A DNA stretch of 64,000 bases from CAZKGE01 sp964636405 (lineage in GTDB: Bacteria > Bacillota > Clostridia > Christensenellales > CAG-138): contig CAZWSI010000012.1 of NCBI GenBank assembly GCA_964636405.1, positions 3,094 to 67,093 of the forward strand. Direction: 5' to 3'. The notes under the pieces were generated by a model. The model saw only the letters and a program-made list of their open reading frames with translations, ran no database searches and was not told the origin of the DNA. Made by a program: the position numbers and the translations under genes. Positions 1 through 8,797 of this stretch are shown here, piece after piece (position 1 is the stretch's first letter; each line of letters starts with the position of its first letter).

Positions 1-30
1 TTCCTTCGTTTTCTCTCGCACGTTTTTCAT
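1..30 (-). CDS. 5' end of an unidentified gene, cut by the window edge
   Basis: An ATG on the minus strand at position 30 opens a frame reading MKNVREKTKE to the window edge. A GGAGG ribosome-binding site lies 8 bases before it (positions 38-42), which is the main reason to call a gene. In Firmicutes a small gene (yqzL) or recO often follows era on the same strand, but ten residues are too few to tell. The 67-base gap after era shows no terminator, so it may continue the same operon. Confidence 0.5.
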   Translation of the reverse strand, partial: MKNVREKTKE

Positions 31-97
31 TCGTAACCCTCCATATGGGCTTAGTATAGCCAAAAAGCGTGCCGGAAAAAGACGTAAAAATTGACAA

Positions 98-994
98 TCA
101 GACGTATCCGAGCTCCGAAAGCACGGCGGGCTTATTGCGCCAGTCCTCCTTGACCTTCACCCAAAGCTGCAAATTCACGCGCGTATCCAGCAGCCACTCG
201 ATCTCCTTGCGCGCTTCGGTTCCGATTCGCTTGAGCATGGCGCCGTTTTTGCCAATCACGATGCCCTTGTGCGAGGCGCGCTCACAATAGAGGGTGGCCC
301 ACACGTCCATGAGTCCCCCATCCTCGCGCAAAGCCATTTTATCCACACCCACGCCTAGCCCATGCGGCACCTCCTCGCGCAAAAGCAGCAGCGCCTTTTC
401 ACGGATGAGCTCCCCAACGATCACGCGTTCGGGTTGATCGGTCACCATATCGTCCGGGAAATACTGCGGCCCCTCGGGCAAAAGCGCCACGAGCTTTTGC
501 AGCAGCGCATCAACCCCTTCGCCCGTTTTTGCCGAGATCGTAATCGTTTGCGTTAAGAATTCATAAAGATTCAAGCTTTCCCTTGCCGTATTCATTTGGG
601 AGGCGCTTGCCGCGTCGCTTTTATTAAGCAGCGCGAATACCGGGGCCTTGCTGCGCGCAAGGCGCGCAAGCAGCGCCGCGTCGCGCTCACGCACGCCGGC
701 TGTTGCGTCCGCTACAAAAAGCACGGCCTCTACCTCGGAAAGCGCGTCGTAGGCAGTCTTTTGCATATAATCGCCCAGACGATTGCGCGGCTCGGTCACG
801 CCGGGCGTATCGAGAAATACGATCTGCCAGCCCTTTTCCGTGCGCACGCCCGTGATCTTGTTGCGTGTGGTCTGCGCCCGATCGGTCACGATGGCGATTT
901 TTTGCCCAACCAAAGTATTGAGCAGGGTGGATTTGCCCACGTTGGGGCAGCCGATAATGGTAACAAAGCCGGAACGGTATGTATTCTCGCTCAT
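98..994 (-). CDS. era: GTPase Era, ribosome assembly factor
   Basis: The 298-residue product is a cytoplasmic GTPase that binds 16S rRNA and helps mature the 30S subunit. The P-loop GCPNVGKST is near residues 11-19, the G3 motif DTPGVTEP and the G4 motif NKSD follow, and the C-terminal KH domain carries VIGKNGAMLKRIG. Length and domain order are normal for Era. The start is the ATG that overlaps the stop of cdd (TCAT on the plus strand, 991-994). The frame stays open upstream, but that stretch lies inside cdd in another frame. It is the last complete gene of the yqfC-to-era operon. Confidence 0.97.
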   Translation of the reverse strand: MSENTYRSGFVTIIGCPNVGKSTLLNTLVGQKIAIVTDRAQTTRNKITGVRTEKGWQIVFLDTPGVTEPRNRLGDYMQKTAYDALSEVEAVLFVADATAGVRERDAALLARLARSKAPVFALLNKSDAASASQMNTARESLNLYEFLTQTITISAKTGEGVDALLQKLVALLPEGPQYFPDDMVTDQPERVIVGELIREKALLLLREEVPHGLGVGVDKMALREDGGLMDVWATLYCERASHKGIVIGKNGAMLKRIGTEARKEIEWLLDTRVNLQLWVKVKEDWRNKPAVLSELGYV

Positions 995-1404
995 AACAGA
1001 TCCTTTGGCCCGAAGGCGTTGGGCAGAAGCTCTCCCAGCGTAGTAAAGTACGGCTCGCGGCTTTTCCCGCAGCACACGACAGGCATATCGGGCGCACAAA
1101 ACTCCGCCAGCACCTGCCTGCATACGCCGCAGGGGAACGCGGGCGCGTCCCCCGAGCAGGCGACCGCGAGCGCGGAAAAGCGCCGCTCGCCCGCGCACAC
1201 GGCGGTGAACACGGCCGTGCGCTCGGCGCAGTTTGTGGGTGTAAAGGCCGCGTTTTCAATGTTGCAGCCTATATAGCGCTTCCCCGAGGCCGTCAGCAGG
1301 CACGCGCCCACCTGAAAATGCGAATACGGCACATATGCGCGCGCCCTTGCCTCGCAGGCCGCGTCTAACAGGGACAGCAGCGTTTCTTTTTCAATCCCGC
1401 TCAT
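991..1404 (-). CDS. cdd: cytidine deaminase
   Basis: The 137-residue product deaminates cytidine and deoxycytidine to uridine forms in pyrimidine salvage. The zinc site is visible as NCAERTAVF, with the catalytic Glu next to the first Cys, and PCGVCRQVL with two further Cys. The size is typical of the small tetrameric bacterial enzyme. It overlaps era by 4 bases and ybeY by 4 bases, so the three are translationally coupled. The ybeY-cdd-era order is common in Firmicutes, which supports both the start choice and the identification. Confidence 0.95.
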   Translation of the reverse strand: MSGIEKETLLSLLDAACEARARAYVPYSHFQVGACLLTASGKRYIGCNIENAAFTPTNCAERTAVFTAVCAGERRFSALAVACSGDAPAFPCGVCRQVLAEFCAPDMPVVCCGKSREPYFTTLGELLPNAFGPKDLL

Positions 1405-1835
1405 TTTACAGCTCCAAACGCTTCGAGTATTGCGGACTGCCGCCCGCGCATGCGCGCCTCGTCCGCGGGTTCGATATGATCGTAGCCCATAAGGTGCAGC
1501 GCGCCGTGCACGCATAAAAAAGCCAGCTCGCGTGAAAGAGAATGCCCGTAGGCATCAGCCTGCTCCGCCGCGCGCGGCAAGCACACGGCGATATCGCCCA
1601 GATAGCCGTCCGCCGTTACGTCCGCGCCCTCGGCCGCCGGGAAGCTAAGCACGTCGGTCACCGCGTCCTTTTGCCTGAAATCGCGGTTGAGCGCGCGGAT
1701 GCCCGCTTCACCCATTACAAGCACCGTACAGTCTCCCGTCCGCCGCTCCGCGCAGAGCGCGAAGTCCACCGCGCGCCGCATCCAATCCCGCTCGTCGGGA
1801 GAAACGGCCGCGCCGTCCTCAAGAATCTCCACCAT
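1401..1835 (-). CDS. ybeY: endoribonuclease YbeY (16S rRNA maturation)
   Basis: This 144-residue metalloprotein belongs to the UPF0054 family that processes the 3' end of 16S rRNA. The family motif with three histidines is seen near the C terminus as HGALHLMGYDH, which would bind a single metal ion. The start is the ATG at 1835, with GGAGG about 13 bases upstream and only 7 bases from the stop of the membrane HD protein before it. The frame stays open further upstream, but that region belongs to the pgpH gene. Confidence 0.95.
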   Translation of the reverse strand: MVEILEDGAAVSPDERDWMRRAVDFALCAERRTGDCTVLVMGEAGIRALNRDFRQKDAVTDVLSFPAAEGADVTADGYLGDIAVCLPRAAEQADAYGHSLSRELAFLCVHGALHLMGYDHIEPADEARMRGRQSAILEAFGAVK

Positions 1836-1842
1836 AGGCAGG

Positions 1843-4011
1843 TTATTTTTCCTCCTCGTCGTCGGGGTAACGGATGCGCTCGTGCATAAGGCCGTAGAAG
1901 GTGAGCACAAAGCTCCGCTCAATGCGCGCAAGCTCCTGCAAGGTCAGCGGGCACTGCGAAAACTGCCCGTCGTCAAGCTTGCCGCGAATAATCTTTTTCA
2001 CCATATCGGCGACCATCTCCTGCGTGGGCTCCTGCATGGAGCGCACAGCCGCCTCGCAGCTATCGGCCAGCATCACGATGGCGCTTTCGCGCGTGCTGGG
2101 CGGCGAAGCTGGATAGCGAAAATCTTTCTCCTTCACCTCAACGCCCGGCTCGGCAGCCTTTTGCGCCTTATAAAAGAAATAGGCCACCAGCGTATTGCCG
2201 TGGTGCTCCCGCACAATCTGCCGCACCTGCGAGGGAAGCTTGTAGCGGACGAGCAGCGGCTCCGCGTCGGTCAGATGCGCCATGATGATCTCCGCGCTTT
2301 CGCGGGGCGGCAGGGTATCGTGGATGTTCTTGCCGGACTGATTTTCGGCAAAGTACAGAGGCTTTCGCAGCTTGCCCACGTCGTGATAGGTGGCCCCCAC
2401 GCGCGCGAGCATCGCGTTGGCTCCAATGGCTTGCGCCGCGCCCTCGGCAAGCTGGGCGGTCATCATGCTGTGGTGATACGTGCCCGGCGTCTGTACCATC
2501 ATTTTGCGCAGCAGCGGATGGTTGGCGTTTTGCAGCTCGTTTAAGCGCGCGGCGGTAACGATATCGAACGCGCTTTCCCACAGCGACAGCATGCCAACGG
2601 TAAAAACCGAAAGCACAAGCGGGCTCGCGGCCGCGCAGCCCATGGCCAGCAGCAGCTCGCGCCAGCCCGCTTTCAGCATGCCCGCGCAGCAGAGCACCGA
2701 AAGGGCGGCCACGGCCGCGCCTACGCCGCCCGCCCCGATGAGCGAACCGCGCTTTGTACTCTTGCGCACGGCAGCCACAATGGCAAAGGAGGAAAACAAC
2801 AGCGTTACGGTCGTTACAAACGCATCCGCGCTGAGCATGCCCGTGCCGCTTCCGCCCGCGAGAAAGCCCATTGAGAGTGCGGTAAGCACGCCCGCCGCCA
2901 TGCCCATGGAGGGCGAAACCAGCACGGAAACCAGAAGCACAGAAAGCGCCGCAGGCACGACACGCGGCTCAAAAAGATAGCAGAGCCACTCCACCAGGAG
3001 CGTCAGCACCATGACGATGAGCAGCAGCAGCATGGTCTTATGCGAGGCAAAGGCTTCCTTTTCAAAGGCGCGCAGATAGACGATAAACAGCACGTATACC
3101 AGCAGCAGATAGCCCATCACGCCTGCGATAAGCGAGCCGTTGCGCGTTTCGCCCTGCACAAGGCCGAGCCCAAGCAGCATGTCCATACGCGCGTCCGTTA
3201 TGGTCTGCCCCTTCTCCACAATCGCCGAGCCACGCGAAACGTACACAGGCTCGATGGCTGAGGCCGCCTTCTCCCGCGCGCGTGTGGTGGCCTGCTCGTC
3301 GATGAGAAGCGTGGCGCCGAAATAATTGTCGTAGGCGATTTCGCCCAGAGATTTCAGCCACGCCGGAAGCGTGGTAATCTGCAATTCCCGGGAAATATCC
3401 GAGCGGACGGATGCGCGCGCCTCCTCCGTCACCCCGTCGCCAAGCTTCACGCGGAGCTTGGCCATGACCGTTTCCTCGAGGCGCTCCACCTCCGCGTCCG
3501 TCGCGTCCAGCACGGCGTAAGCAAGCGCAATATCGCTCACCGAAACGGGGAGCCGCCGGAGCATGGCGCTAAGCTCCGATTCGGGAATCACCGCGCGCCA
3601 GGAGCGGTCGTCATCCTCATAGACCCGGTTGCCGTTCTCGTCCTCATTATAAGAAAGATTGGCCCTCCGAACGGAAAGCGCCTCCGCCCTGAAGCTCTTG
3701 ACCGCCTCAAAAAAGCTCTCCGCGCCCGAAATCAGGCGCGAAACCTCCGCGTTGTCGAGCGAAAGCACCGCCTCCACCTTGGCGCGCGCCGAGTCGCGCA
3801 ACGCTTCGGTCGTAACGGTATCCTCCACCGTGCGGGGCGCAAAAATCGTTTCCTCCGCAACGCTCCCCGTCGAAACCGCATAGCGTCTGGGCGAAAGCAA
3901 CGTGAGCGCAACAAGGCAATTCAGCGCGTAAATGCCGCAGATGATCAGGCAGCTTACCGGCCGCAGGCGTTGCAGCATTTTACTCAGCTTGATTTTTCGC
4001 TTTTTCGTCAA
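1843..4011 (-). CDS. pgpH: 7TM-HD cyclic-di-AMP phosphodiesterase, PgpH family
   Basis: The 722-residue membrane protein has one N-terminal transmembrane helix, a large extracellular 7TMR-HDED domain (roughly residues 50-270), a bundle of about seven membrane helices, and a cytoplasmic HD domain. The HD site is seen in YHHSMMTAQLAEG and ATYHDVGKLRKP. Family members such as Listeria PgpH hydrolyse c-di-AMP. The best start is a TTG at 4011, preceded by a GGGGGAA stretch; an ATG at 3978 has no good ribosome site. It sits between phoH and ybeY, the usual place in Firmicutes. Confidence 0.93.
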   Translation of the reverse strand: MTKKRKIKLSKMLQRLRPVSCLIICGIYALNCLVALTLLSPRRYAVSTGSVAEETIFAPRTVEDTVTTEALRDSARAKVEAVLSLDNAEVSRLISGAESFFEAVKSFRAEALSVRRANLSYNEDENGNRVYEDDDRSWRAVIPESELSAMLRRLPVSVSDIALAYAVLDATDAEVERLEETVMAKLRVKLGDGVTEEARASVRSDISRELQITTLPAWLKSLGEIAYDNYFGATLLIDEQATTRAREKAASAIEPVYVSRGSAIVEKGQTITDARMDMLLGLGLVQGETRNGSLIAGVMGYLLLVYVLFIVYLRAFEKEAFASHKTMLLLLIVMVLTLLVEWLCYLFEPRVVPAALSVLLVSVLVSPSMGMAAGVLTALSMGFLAGGSGTGMLSADAFVTTVTLLFSSFAIVAAVRKSTKRGSLIGAGGVGAAVAALSVLCCAGMLKAGWRELLLAMGCAAASPLVLSVFTVGMLSLWESAFDIVTAARLNELQNANHPLLRKMMVQTPGTYHHSMMTAQLAEGAAQAIGANAMLARVGATYHDVGKLRKPLYFAENQSGKNIHDTLPPRESAEIIMAHLTDAEPLLVRYKLPSQVRQIVREHHGNTLVAYFFYKAQKAAEPGVEVKEKDFRYPASPPSTRESAIVMLADSCEAAVRSMQEPTQEMVADMVKKIIRGKLDDGQFSQCPLTLQELARIERSFVLTFYGLMHERIRYPDDEEEK

Positions 4012-4024
4012 GGTGGTTCCCCCA

Positions 4025-4996
4025 TCAGCCCCGGTTCTTTTCGTAGCGGTCGTAGGCGCGGATGATGCGCTGCACCAGTTCGTGCCGCACCACATCCTTG
4101 TGCGTCAAATGTATGATGCGGATGCCCTCCACACCGTCGAGCACCTGCACGGCGTGCACAAGCCCACTGGTTTTCTCCTTTGGGAGGTCGATTTGCGTGA
4201 TATCCCCGGTGACCACCACGCGCGAACCCTCGCCAAAGCGGGTTAAAAACATTTTCATCTGCTCGTTGGAGCAGTTCTGCGCTTCGTCGAGGATGATATA
4301 AGCGTTGTTCAGGGTACGGCCGCGCATATACGCGAGCGGCGCAACCTCGATCACGCCCCGCTCCGTTAATCCCTTGTACGCCTCCACGCCCAAAAAATCC
4401 TGTAAGGCGTCGTAGAGCGGGCGCAGATAGGGGTCGACCTTGGTCTGCAAATCGCCGGGCAAAAAGCCCAGCTTCTCCCCCGCCTCCACCGCCGGGCGGG
4501 TCAGGATGATGCGCTCGACCTCCTTGTTTTTGAAGGCCAGCACCGCCATGGCCACGGCGAGATACGTTTTGCCCGTGCCCGCCGGGCCCACGCCAAACAC
4601 CAGCTCGCTCTCCTTCAGCGCCTGCACATAGCGCTTCTGGCCCAGCGTTTTGCACTTGATACGCCGCCCGCGGATCGTGATAAAGATTACGTCGCCCATG
4701 ATCTCGGAGATGAGCTCCACGTTGCCGTCCTTGGCCAGATCGATGGCGTAACGCACGCGCGCCTTGTCGATGGGCTCCCCGCGCCGCTGCATATCCAGCA
4801 TCTTTTCAAGCACCGCGCGCGTGAGCGCTACCGTCTCCGCATCGCCCTCGATGCGGATGCCGCTCTCGTCGGCCGCGATGCGCGTGCCCGTTTCTTCCTC
4901 AATGACCGACAGATTTTCGTCGAACACGCCGAAAAGGCCGATCAACTCGTCCATGCCCTCGATGGGCAGTTTTTCTTTGGCTGCGCCCTGTTCCAC
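4025..4996 (-). CDS. phoH: PhoH-family ATPase
   Basis: The 323-residue product is a PhoH/YbeZ-type P-loop ATPase, thought to act with YbeY in RNA processing. The Walker A motif GPAGTGKTYLAVAMA and Walker B IILDEAQN are clear. The N-terminal segment beginning MDELIGLFGVFDEN is typical of the Firmicutes form. The start is taken as the GTG at 4996, which overlaps the TAG stop of yqfD (TAGTG) and has GGGAGA just upstream. An internal ATG about 14 codons later is the alternative. Confidence 0.95.
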   Translation of the reverse strand: MEQGAAKEKLPIEGMDELIGLFGVFDENLSVIEEETGTRIAADESGIRIEGDAETVALTRAVLEKMLDMQRRGEPIDKARVRYAIDLAKDGNVELISEIMGDVIFITIRGRRIKCKTLGQKRYVQALKESELVFGVGPAGTGKTYLAVAMAVLAFKNKEVERIILTRPAVEAGEKLGFLPGDLQTKVDPYLRPLYDALQDFLGVEAYKGLTERGVIEVAPLAYMRGRTLNNAYIILDEAQNCSNEQMKMFLTRFGEGSRVVVTGDITQIDLPKEKTSGLVHAVQVLDGVEGIRIIHLTHKDVVRHELVQRIIRAYDRYEKNRG

Positions 4997-6156
4997 TATT
5001 CCGCAATCTCCCGCCGTATTCCAATGGATTCTCTTGTTACGATGCACACAACGCCCTTGACGCATCCGTCCAGCTCTACATAGCCGCTCTGCTGCTCCAC
5101 AATGGCGGCGTCCCTGGGGAGCTTATCGTAGGCCCGCATCGCCGCCTCCGAAAGCGCTTTTTCAATCTGCTCCGCCTTTGTAAGCGACCGCCTGCCCAAG
5201 GCGAGTTCTATGAACGCGCCCGTCTCCAGCCGGATGGGAAGCACCGCGCCGAGCGGCCCCGTTTGCGCCAGCTCTGAAACGATGTATTCGGAAAACGGGG
5301 GCTTCGTTTCCGAAAGCATCCATTTCCCAATGCGCAAACCCCGGTAAGGCGCGCGCGCCCCCGTTTCCGTGAGCGCTTCCTCCGTGGCTTCCACGGTGGC
5401 CTCGGCGTAATAGTATACCCGGGCAAGCACCTCGCCGCGCGCGGTCACAAGCAGCCGTTCCGTTTCACCCTCGCGGGTGATGTCGCCACGAATAAGCACG
5501 TCTCCCGCGCGCACCGCTTGGCCCTTTGCAAAGCACGCCTTGCCGTTGAGCGGCGCAATCTCCTCCACAACGCCGTCCTTTGCCGCCACAATGTCGCAGG
5601 GCGTTTCCGTATCGGGCAGCGCCGGGATGGGCTCGGCCTCTACGATGCGCACGTGGCACACCACGCCGTCGAGATCAATGCCGGCCCAAGCGATGCGTTC
5701 GTCGTACACGCGCACCTTGTCCGCGATGCCGGGAAGATGCAGCCCCCCGCGTGGGGCAAAGAGCGAAACGCCCTCCTCACCAAGCGCCCGCAGCACGACG
5801 CTTGCGGGCACGCGCACCGCGCCCGTGACCGAAATAACCAAAATGCGCGTGGACAGGAACCCAAGCAGCAGCAGCGCCAGCGCGCAGCCAATCCACAGCG
5901 TTTTGCGCCGCACAAGCATGTGCACCCGGTAGGGCGCGCCCACGCGCTCCACGATCTCCACCCGGCAGCGGGTCTGTCTGCAAATGGGCCGGAGGCGGCG
6001 AAAATCCCGCGCGCGCATGGTCACACGCACCGCGCCGCGGCCCTGAAACGCAACCTCCCGCATGGGAATGCCCGCCCCGGCGGCAAGATTGAGGAATCGC
6101 TCCGCGCCCCCGCCGTTGATTTGGATTATAACACAGGCGTCCTTGATTTTCCACAT
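4996..6156 (-). CDS. yqfD: sporulation protein YqfD
   Basis: The 386-residue product matches the YqfD family of sporulation membrane proteins by overall layout. It has a soluble N-terminal part with MREVAFQGRGAVRVTMRARD, one strong membrane helix around residues 86-106, and an extracytoplasmic domain. In Bacillus the gene is transcribed by sigma-E in the mother cell. Its start overlaps the yqfC stop by 4 bases and its stop overlaps the phoH start. A sigma-E-like promoter lies ahead of yqfC, which fits expression during sporulation. Confidence 0.92.
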   Translation of the reverse strand: MWKIKDACVIIQINGGGAERFLNLAAGAGIPMREVAFQGRGAVRVTMRARDFRRLRPICRQTRCRVEIVERVGAPYRVHMLVRRKTLWIGCALALLLLGFLSTRILVISVTGAVRVPASVVLRALGEEGVSLFAPRGGLHLPGIADKVRVYDERIAWAGIDLDGVVCHVRIVEAEPIPALPDTETPCDIVAAKDGVVEEIAPLNGKACFAKGQAVRAGDVLIRGDITREGETERLLVTARGEVLARVYYYAEATVEATEEALTETGARAPYRGLRIGKWMLSETKPPFSEYIVSELAQTGPLGAVLPIRLETGAFIELALGRRSLTKAEQIEKALSEAAMRAYDKLPRDAAIVEQQSGYVELDGCVKGVVCIVTRESIGIRREIAE

Positions 6157-6440
6157 CAGAAAGCGCCCTCAAAGGCCAAGGATGTAAAAGTTCCGCGAAT
6201 AAATGCGCGATCCTCCGAAAACTCCGCCATCATCAGCCCTTCTCCGACAATGGCCACAACGCCCGCGCAGGAGTTGAGGCGCAAGAGCCGCTCTGTGCAG
6301 GTGATTACACCCGTATGGTTTTCCACGAGCAAATCGCTCCGCCCCACCATCGTCAGCTTCAGCACGCTCCGATCCGATTCCTCCGGCAGATCGAGGGCGC
6401 GGTAGACACGCTTTTTGAGTTTTTTCCGATCCAGTTTCAT
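6156..6440 (-). CDS. yqfC: sporulation protein YqfC
   Basis: This 94-residue protein has the size and sequence character of YqfC, a small sporulation protein always found next to yqfD. Supporting stretches are LTMVGRSDLLVENHTGVI and the repeated beta-strand pattern after it. The start ATG at 6440 follows a GGAGG 5 bases upstream. It is the first gene of the seven-gene operon running to era and stands divergent to sigG. Its molecular role is not known even in Bacillus. Confidence 0.9.
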   Translation of the reverse strand: MKLDRKKLKKRVYRALDLPEESDRSVLKLTMVGRSDLLVENHTGVITCTERLLRLNSCAGVVAIVGEGLMMAEFSEDRAFIRGTFTSLAFEGAF

Positions 6441-6463
6441 GCACGCCTCGCCTCCGTTTGTAC

Positions 6464-6492
6464 AAGGTATGAGCGGCAGGGGCAGTTTTATG
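6464..6492 (-). promoter_or_regulatory. candidate sigma-E-type promoter of the yqfC operon
   Basis: Read on the minus strand, CATAAAA (6486-6492) and CATACCTT (6464-6471) are separated by 14 bases. They resemble the sigma-E -35 and -10 elements known from Bacillus. Transcription would start about 15 bases before the yqfC start codon. The match is imperfect at one -10 position, so this is a proposal; phoH, ybeY and era probably also have a vegetative promoter. Confidence 0.45.
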
Positions 6493-6656
6493 TAACATGC
6501 GGCGACGCCGTTTTTGCGGCCGAAGCGCCCTTTGCGACGGCGCGCTGCGCGGACGGATTTATACGGTCTGCCTAGCTGTAAAGGATAAAACCGCGCGGCT
6601 TGGCTAAGCTAAAGGCATTGCGCCCAGCTTACAGCGTTCGGAGGTGTTGATTCTTG

Positions 6657-7424
6657 ATGAACAAGGTGGAAATTTGCGGAGTGGATACGGCCAAGCTGCC
6701 CATGCTATCGGCCAAGGAAATGCACGCGTTGCTGCTTAAGGTGAAATCCGGCGACGACGGAGCGCGGGAGGAGTTTATCCGCAGCAACCTGCGGCTTGTG
6801 CTTTCCGTCGTGCAACGCTTCGGCAACCGTTCAGAGCTCGTGGACGATCTTTTCCAGGTTGGCTGCATCGGCCTCATCAAGGCCATCGACAATTTTGATT
6901 TGCGGCACGAGGTCCGTTTTTCGACGTACGCGGTGCCGATGATCATAGGCGAGATTCGGCGGCACCTGCGCGACAACAACGCCATTCGCGTAAGCCGTTC
7001 GCTGCGCGACACGGCCTATAAGGCCTTGCAGGTAAAAAATCGCCTGACGGAAACGAACGGACGTGAGCCGAAGCTGAGCGAAATTGCGAAAGAGCTCGGC
7101 ATGAAGGAGGAGGACGTGGTCTTCGCGCTCGACGCGATTCAGGAGCCCGTATCGCTCTTTGAGCCCGTGTTTCGCGACGATGGGGACGCGGTTTTCGTCA
7201 TCGATCAAATCAGCGACCAGAAAACCTCCGACGGAAGCTGGCTGGACAGCATCGCCCTAAACGACGGCATGTCCCACCTGACCGATCGGGAGATGCGTAT
7301 TCTCAAGCTCCGCTTTTTCGTGGGCAAGACCCAAATGGAGGTCAGCCGCGAAATCGGGATTTCACAGGCACAGGTATCGCGCCTCGAAAAATGCGCGCTC
7401 AAGCAACTGCAAAAGTACGTGTAG
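6657..7424 (+). CDS. sigG: RNA polymerase sporulation sigma factor SigG
   Basis: The 255-residue protein is the late forespore sigma factor. Diagnostic stretches include the N-terminal MNKVEICGVDTAKLP, region 2 DDLFQVGCIGLIKAIDNFDL and YAVPMIIGEIRRHLRDN, and region 4 QMEVSREIGISQAQVSRLEK. These follow Bacillus SigG closely. GGAGG at 6640-6644 precedes the ATG at 6657; a TTG directly before it (6654) is possible but less likely. In Bacillus sigG follows spoIIGA-sigE, but here it stands alone, divergent from yqfC. Confidence 0.97.
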   Translation: MNKVEICGVDTAKLPMLSAKEMHALLLKVKSGDDGAREEFIRSNLRLVLSVVQRFGNRSELVDDLFQVGCIGLIKAIDNFDLRHEVRFSTYAVPMIIGEIRRHLRDNNAIRVSRSLRDTAYKALQVKNRLTETNGREPKLSEIAKELGMKEEDVVFALDAIQEPVSLFEPVFRDDGDAVFVIDQISDQKTSDGSWLDSIALNDGMSHLTDREMRILKLRFFVGKTQMEVSREIGISQAQVSRLEKCALKQLQKYV

Positions 7425-7474
7425 GCCCGGCAGCGGCAATGCGCACACGGCCTGCTCCAGGGCCGGATCATCAC

Positions 7475-7520
7475 GGGACGGATGGCGCGCACGCGCCATC
7501 CGCCCCGTTGCTTTATTTTT
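7475..7520 (+). terminator. intrinsic terminator after sigG
   Basis: CGGATGGCG (7479-7487) pairs with CGCCATCCG (7494-7502), and the stem extends outward through GGG/CCC past one mismatch. A T-rich run follows at 7511-7520. It lies between the sigG stop and the convergent iron alcohol dehydrogenase gene, so it may end transcription from either side. Confidence 0.75.
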
Positions 7521-7561
7521 GAACGGTCCTTGCGCTCGCTCTTTTCACACGGAGCCAGGCT

Positions 7562-8731
7562 TTAGTACGCGTTCTTTAAAATTTGCAGCACGTCTTCTTT
7601 CAACAGAAGCTTGGTTCCCTTGATGGGGCCCTCGCCGACCGCGCTTTCCGCAAGCGTTTCGAGCATGTTTTCCTCTACGCCCAACTCGCGCAAGGTGGTC
7701 GGAAGCTTAAGCGTGCCGAAAAGATATTCGCGCAGCGCAGCGATTCCGGCGCGGGCCGTCGCAAAGGGCTCTCCGCCGCGCGGCACATCCCACACGTTTT
7801 CGGCAAAGTCTATAAAATTGCCCACCGTATCCGCATCAAGCACATATTCCAGCCAAACGGGCAAAATCACCGCGATGCCCGCGCCGTGCGGCACGTTGTA
7901 AAAGGCGCTGACCGTGTGCTCAATATAGTGCGTGCTCCACTGGATAAGCTTGCCATGGGCAAGCATGCTGTTGATCGTGAGAGTGGACGCCCACATAATA
8001 TTGGCGCGCGCCTCGTAATTGTCCGGCTCGCGCAGCACCGTGTCCGTATAGTGGAGCACCGTGCGCATCATGCCCTCGGCCATTCGATTTTGCACATAGG
8101 TGTCGGGCGTGTTGGCAAAGTACACCTCCATGGCGTGGCTGATGATATCCGCGCAGCCCGCGGCCGTTTGAAAGCGCGGTACGGAATAGGTATAGGTCGG
8201 GTCGAGTATCGCAAAGCGCGGGAAAACAAGATCGCTGAAAAGATGCAGCTTCTCCCTTGTTTTCGCGTTGCTGATGACCGCCGTGTGATCCATTTCCGAA
8301 CCGGCGGCAGATATGGTCAGAATGCAGCCGATGGGCAACGCGCGCTTGACCTTGGCATTATCCGTGACGAGCTCCCAGGGATCGCCCTCATAGCACGCGG
8401 CTGACGCAATGCCCTTTGCGCAATCGATGGCGCTGCCGCCGCCGATGGCCAGCACCAGCTCGACGTTGTGCGCACGGCACAGCGCCGCGCCCTCCGCGAC
8501 GGTGGAGATGAGCGGATTGGGCTCGACCTTGTTAAAGGTCCAGAACGCGATGTCGTTTTTTGCAAGGATGCCGCAGGCCCGCCGCCAGATCTCTTTTTCG
8601 GCTTCGCTCTGCTTATCGTAGGTCACGATGAGCACGCGGTTTCCGTATTCGAGCATGGCCTCCGCCAGATGCTCGATCTGGTCCTTGCCAAAATAGGCCT
8701 TGGTTGGGATATGGTAGACAAAATTCAGCAT
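7562..8731 (-). CDS. iron-containing alcohol dehydrogenase (BdhA/YugJ-like)
   Basis: The 389-residue product belongs to the group III iron alcohol dehydrogenases, which reduce aldehydes such as butanal with NAD(P)H. The nucleotide site GGGSAIDCAKGIA and the metal ligands in GCADIISHAMEVYF, THYIEHTVSAFY and NVPHGAGIAV are intact. The ATG at 8731 sits about 11 bases after GGAGG; a GTG three codons earlier lies almost on the ribosome site and is less likely. It is the last gene of the operon that starts with the ornithine-cyclodeaminase-like gene, 66 bases after the permease. The physiological substrate cannot be read from sequence. Confidence 0.9.
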   Translation of the reverse strand: MLNFVYHIPTKAYFGKDQIEHLAEAMLEYGNRVLIVTYDKQSEAEKEIWRRACGILAKNDIAFWTFNKVEPNPLISTVAEGAALCRAHNVELVLAIGGGSAIDCAKGIASAACYEGDPWELVTDNAKVKRALPIGCILTISAAGSEMDHTAVISNAKTREKLHLFSDLVFPRFAILDPTYTYSVPRFQTAAGCADIISHAMEVYFANTPDTYVQNRMAEGMMRTVLHYTDTVLREPDNYEARANIMWASTLTINSMLAHGKLIQWSTHYIEHTVSAFYNVPHGAGIAVILPVWLEYVLDADTVGNFIDFAENVWDVPRGGEPFATARAGIAALREYLFGTLKLPTTLRELGVEENMLETLAESAVGEGPIKGTKLLLKEDVLQILKNAY

Positions 8732-8797
8732 AGCTTTCACTCCTCCGTGTTTCTTGCGCCACGGACTTCTTCCTTCTCGCAGTTTTTTATGCCCGCG

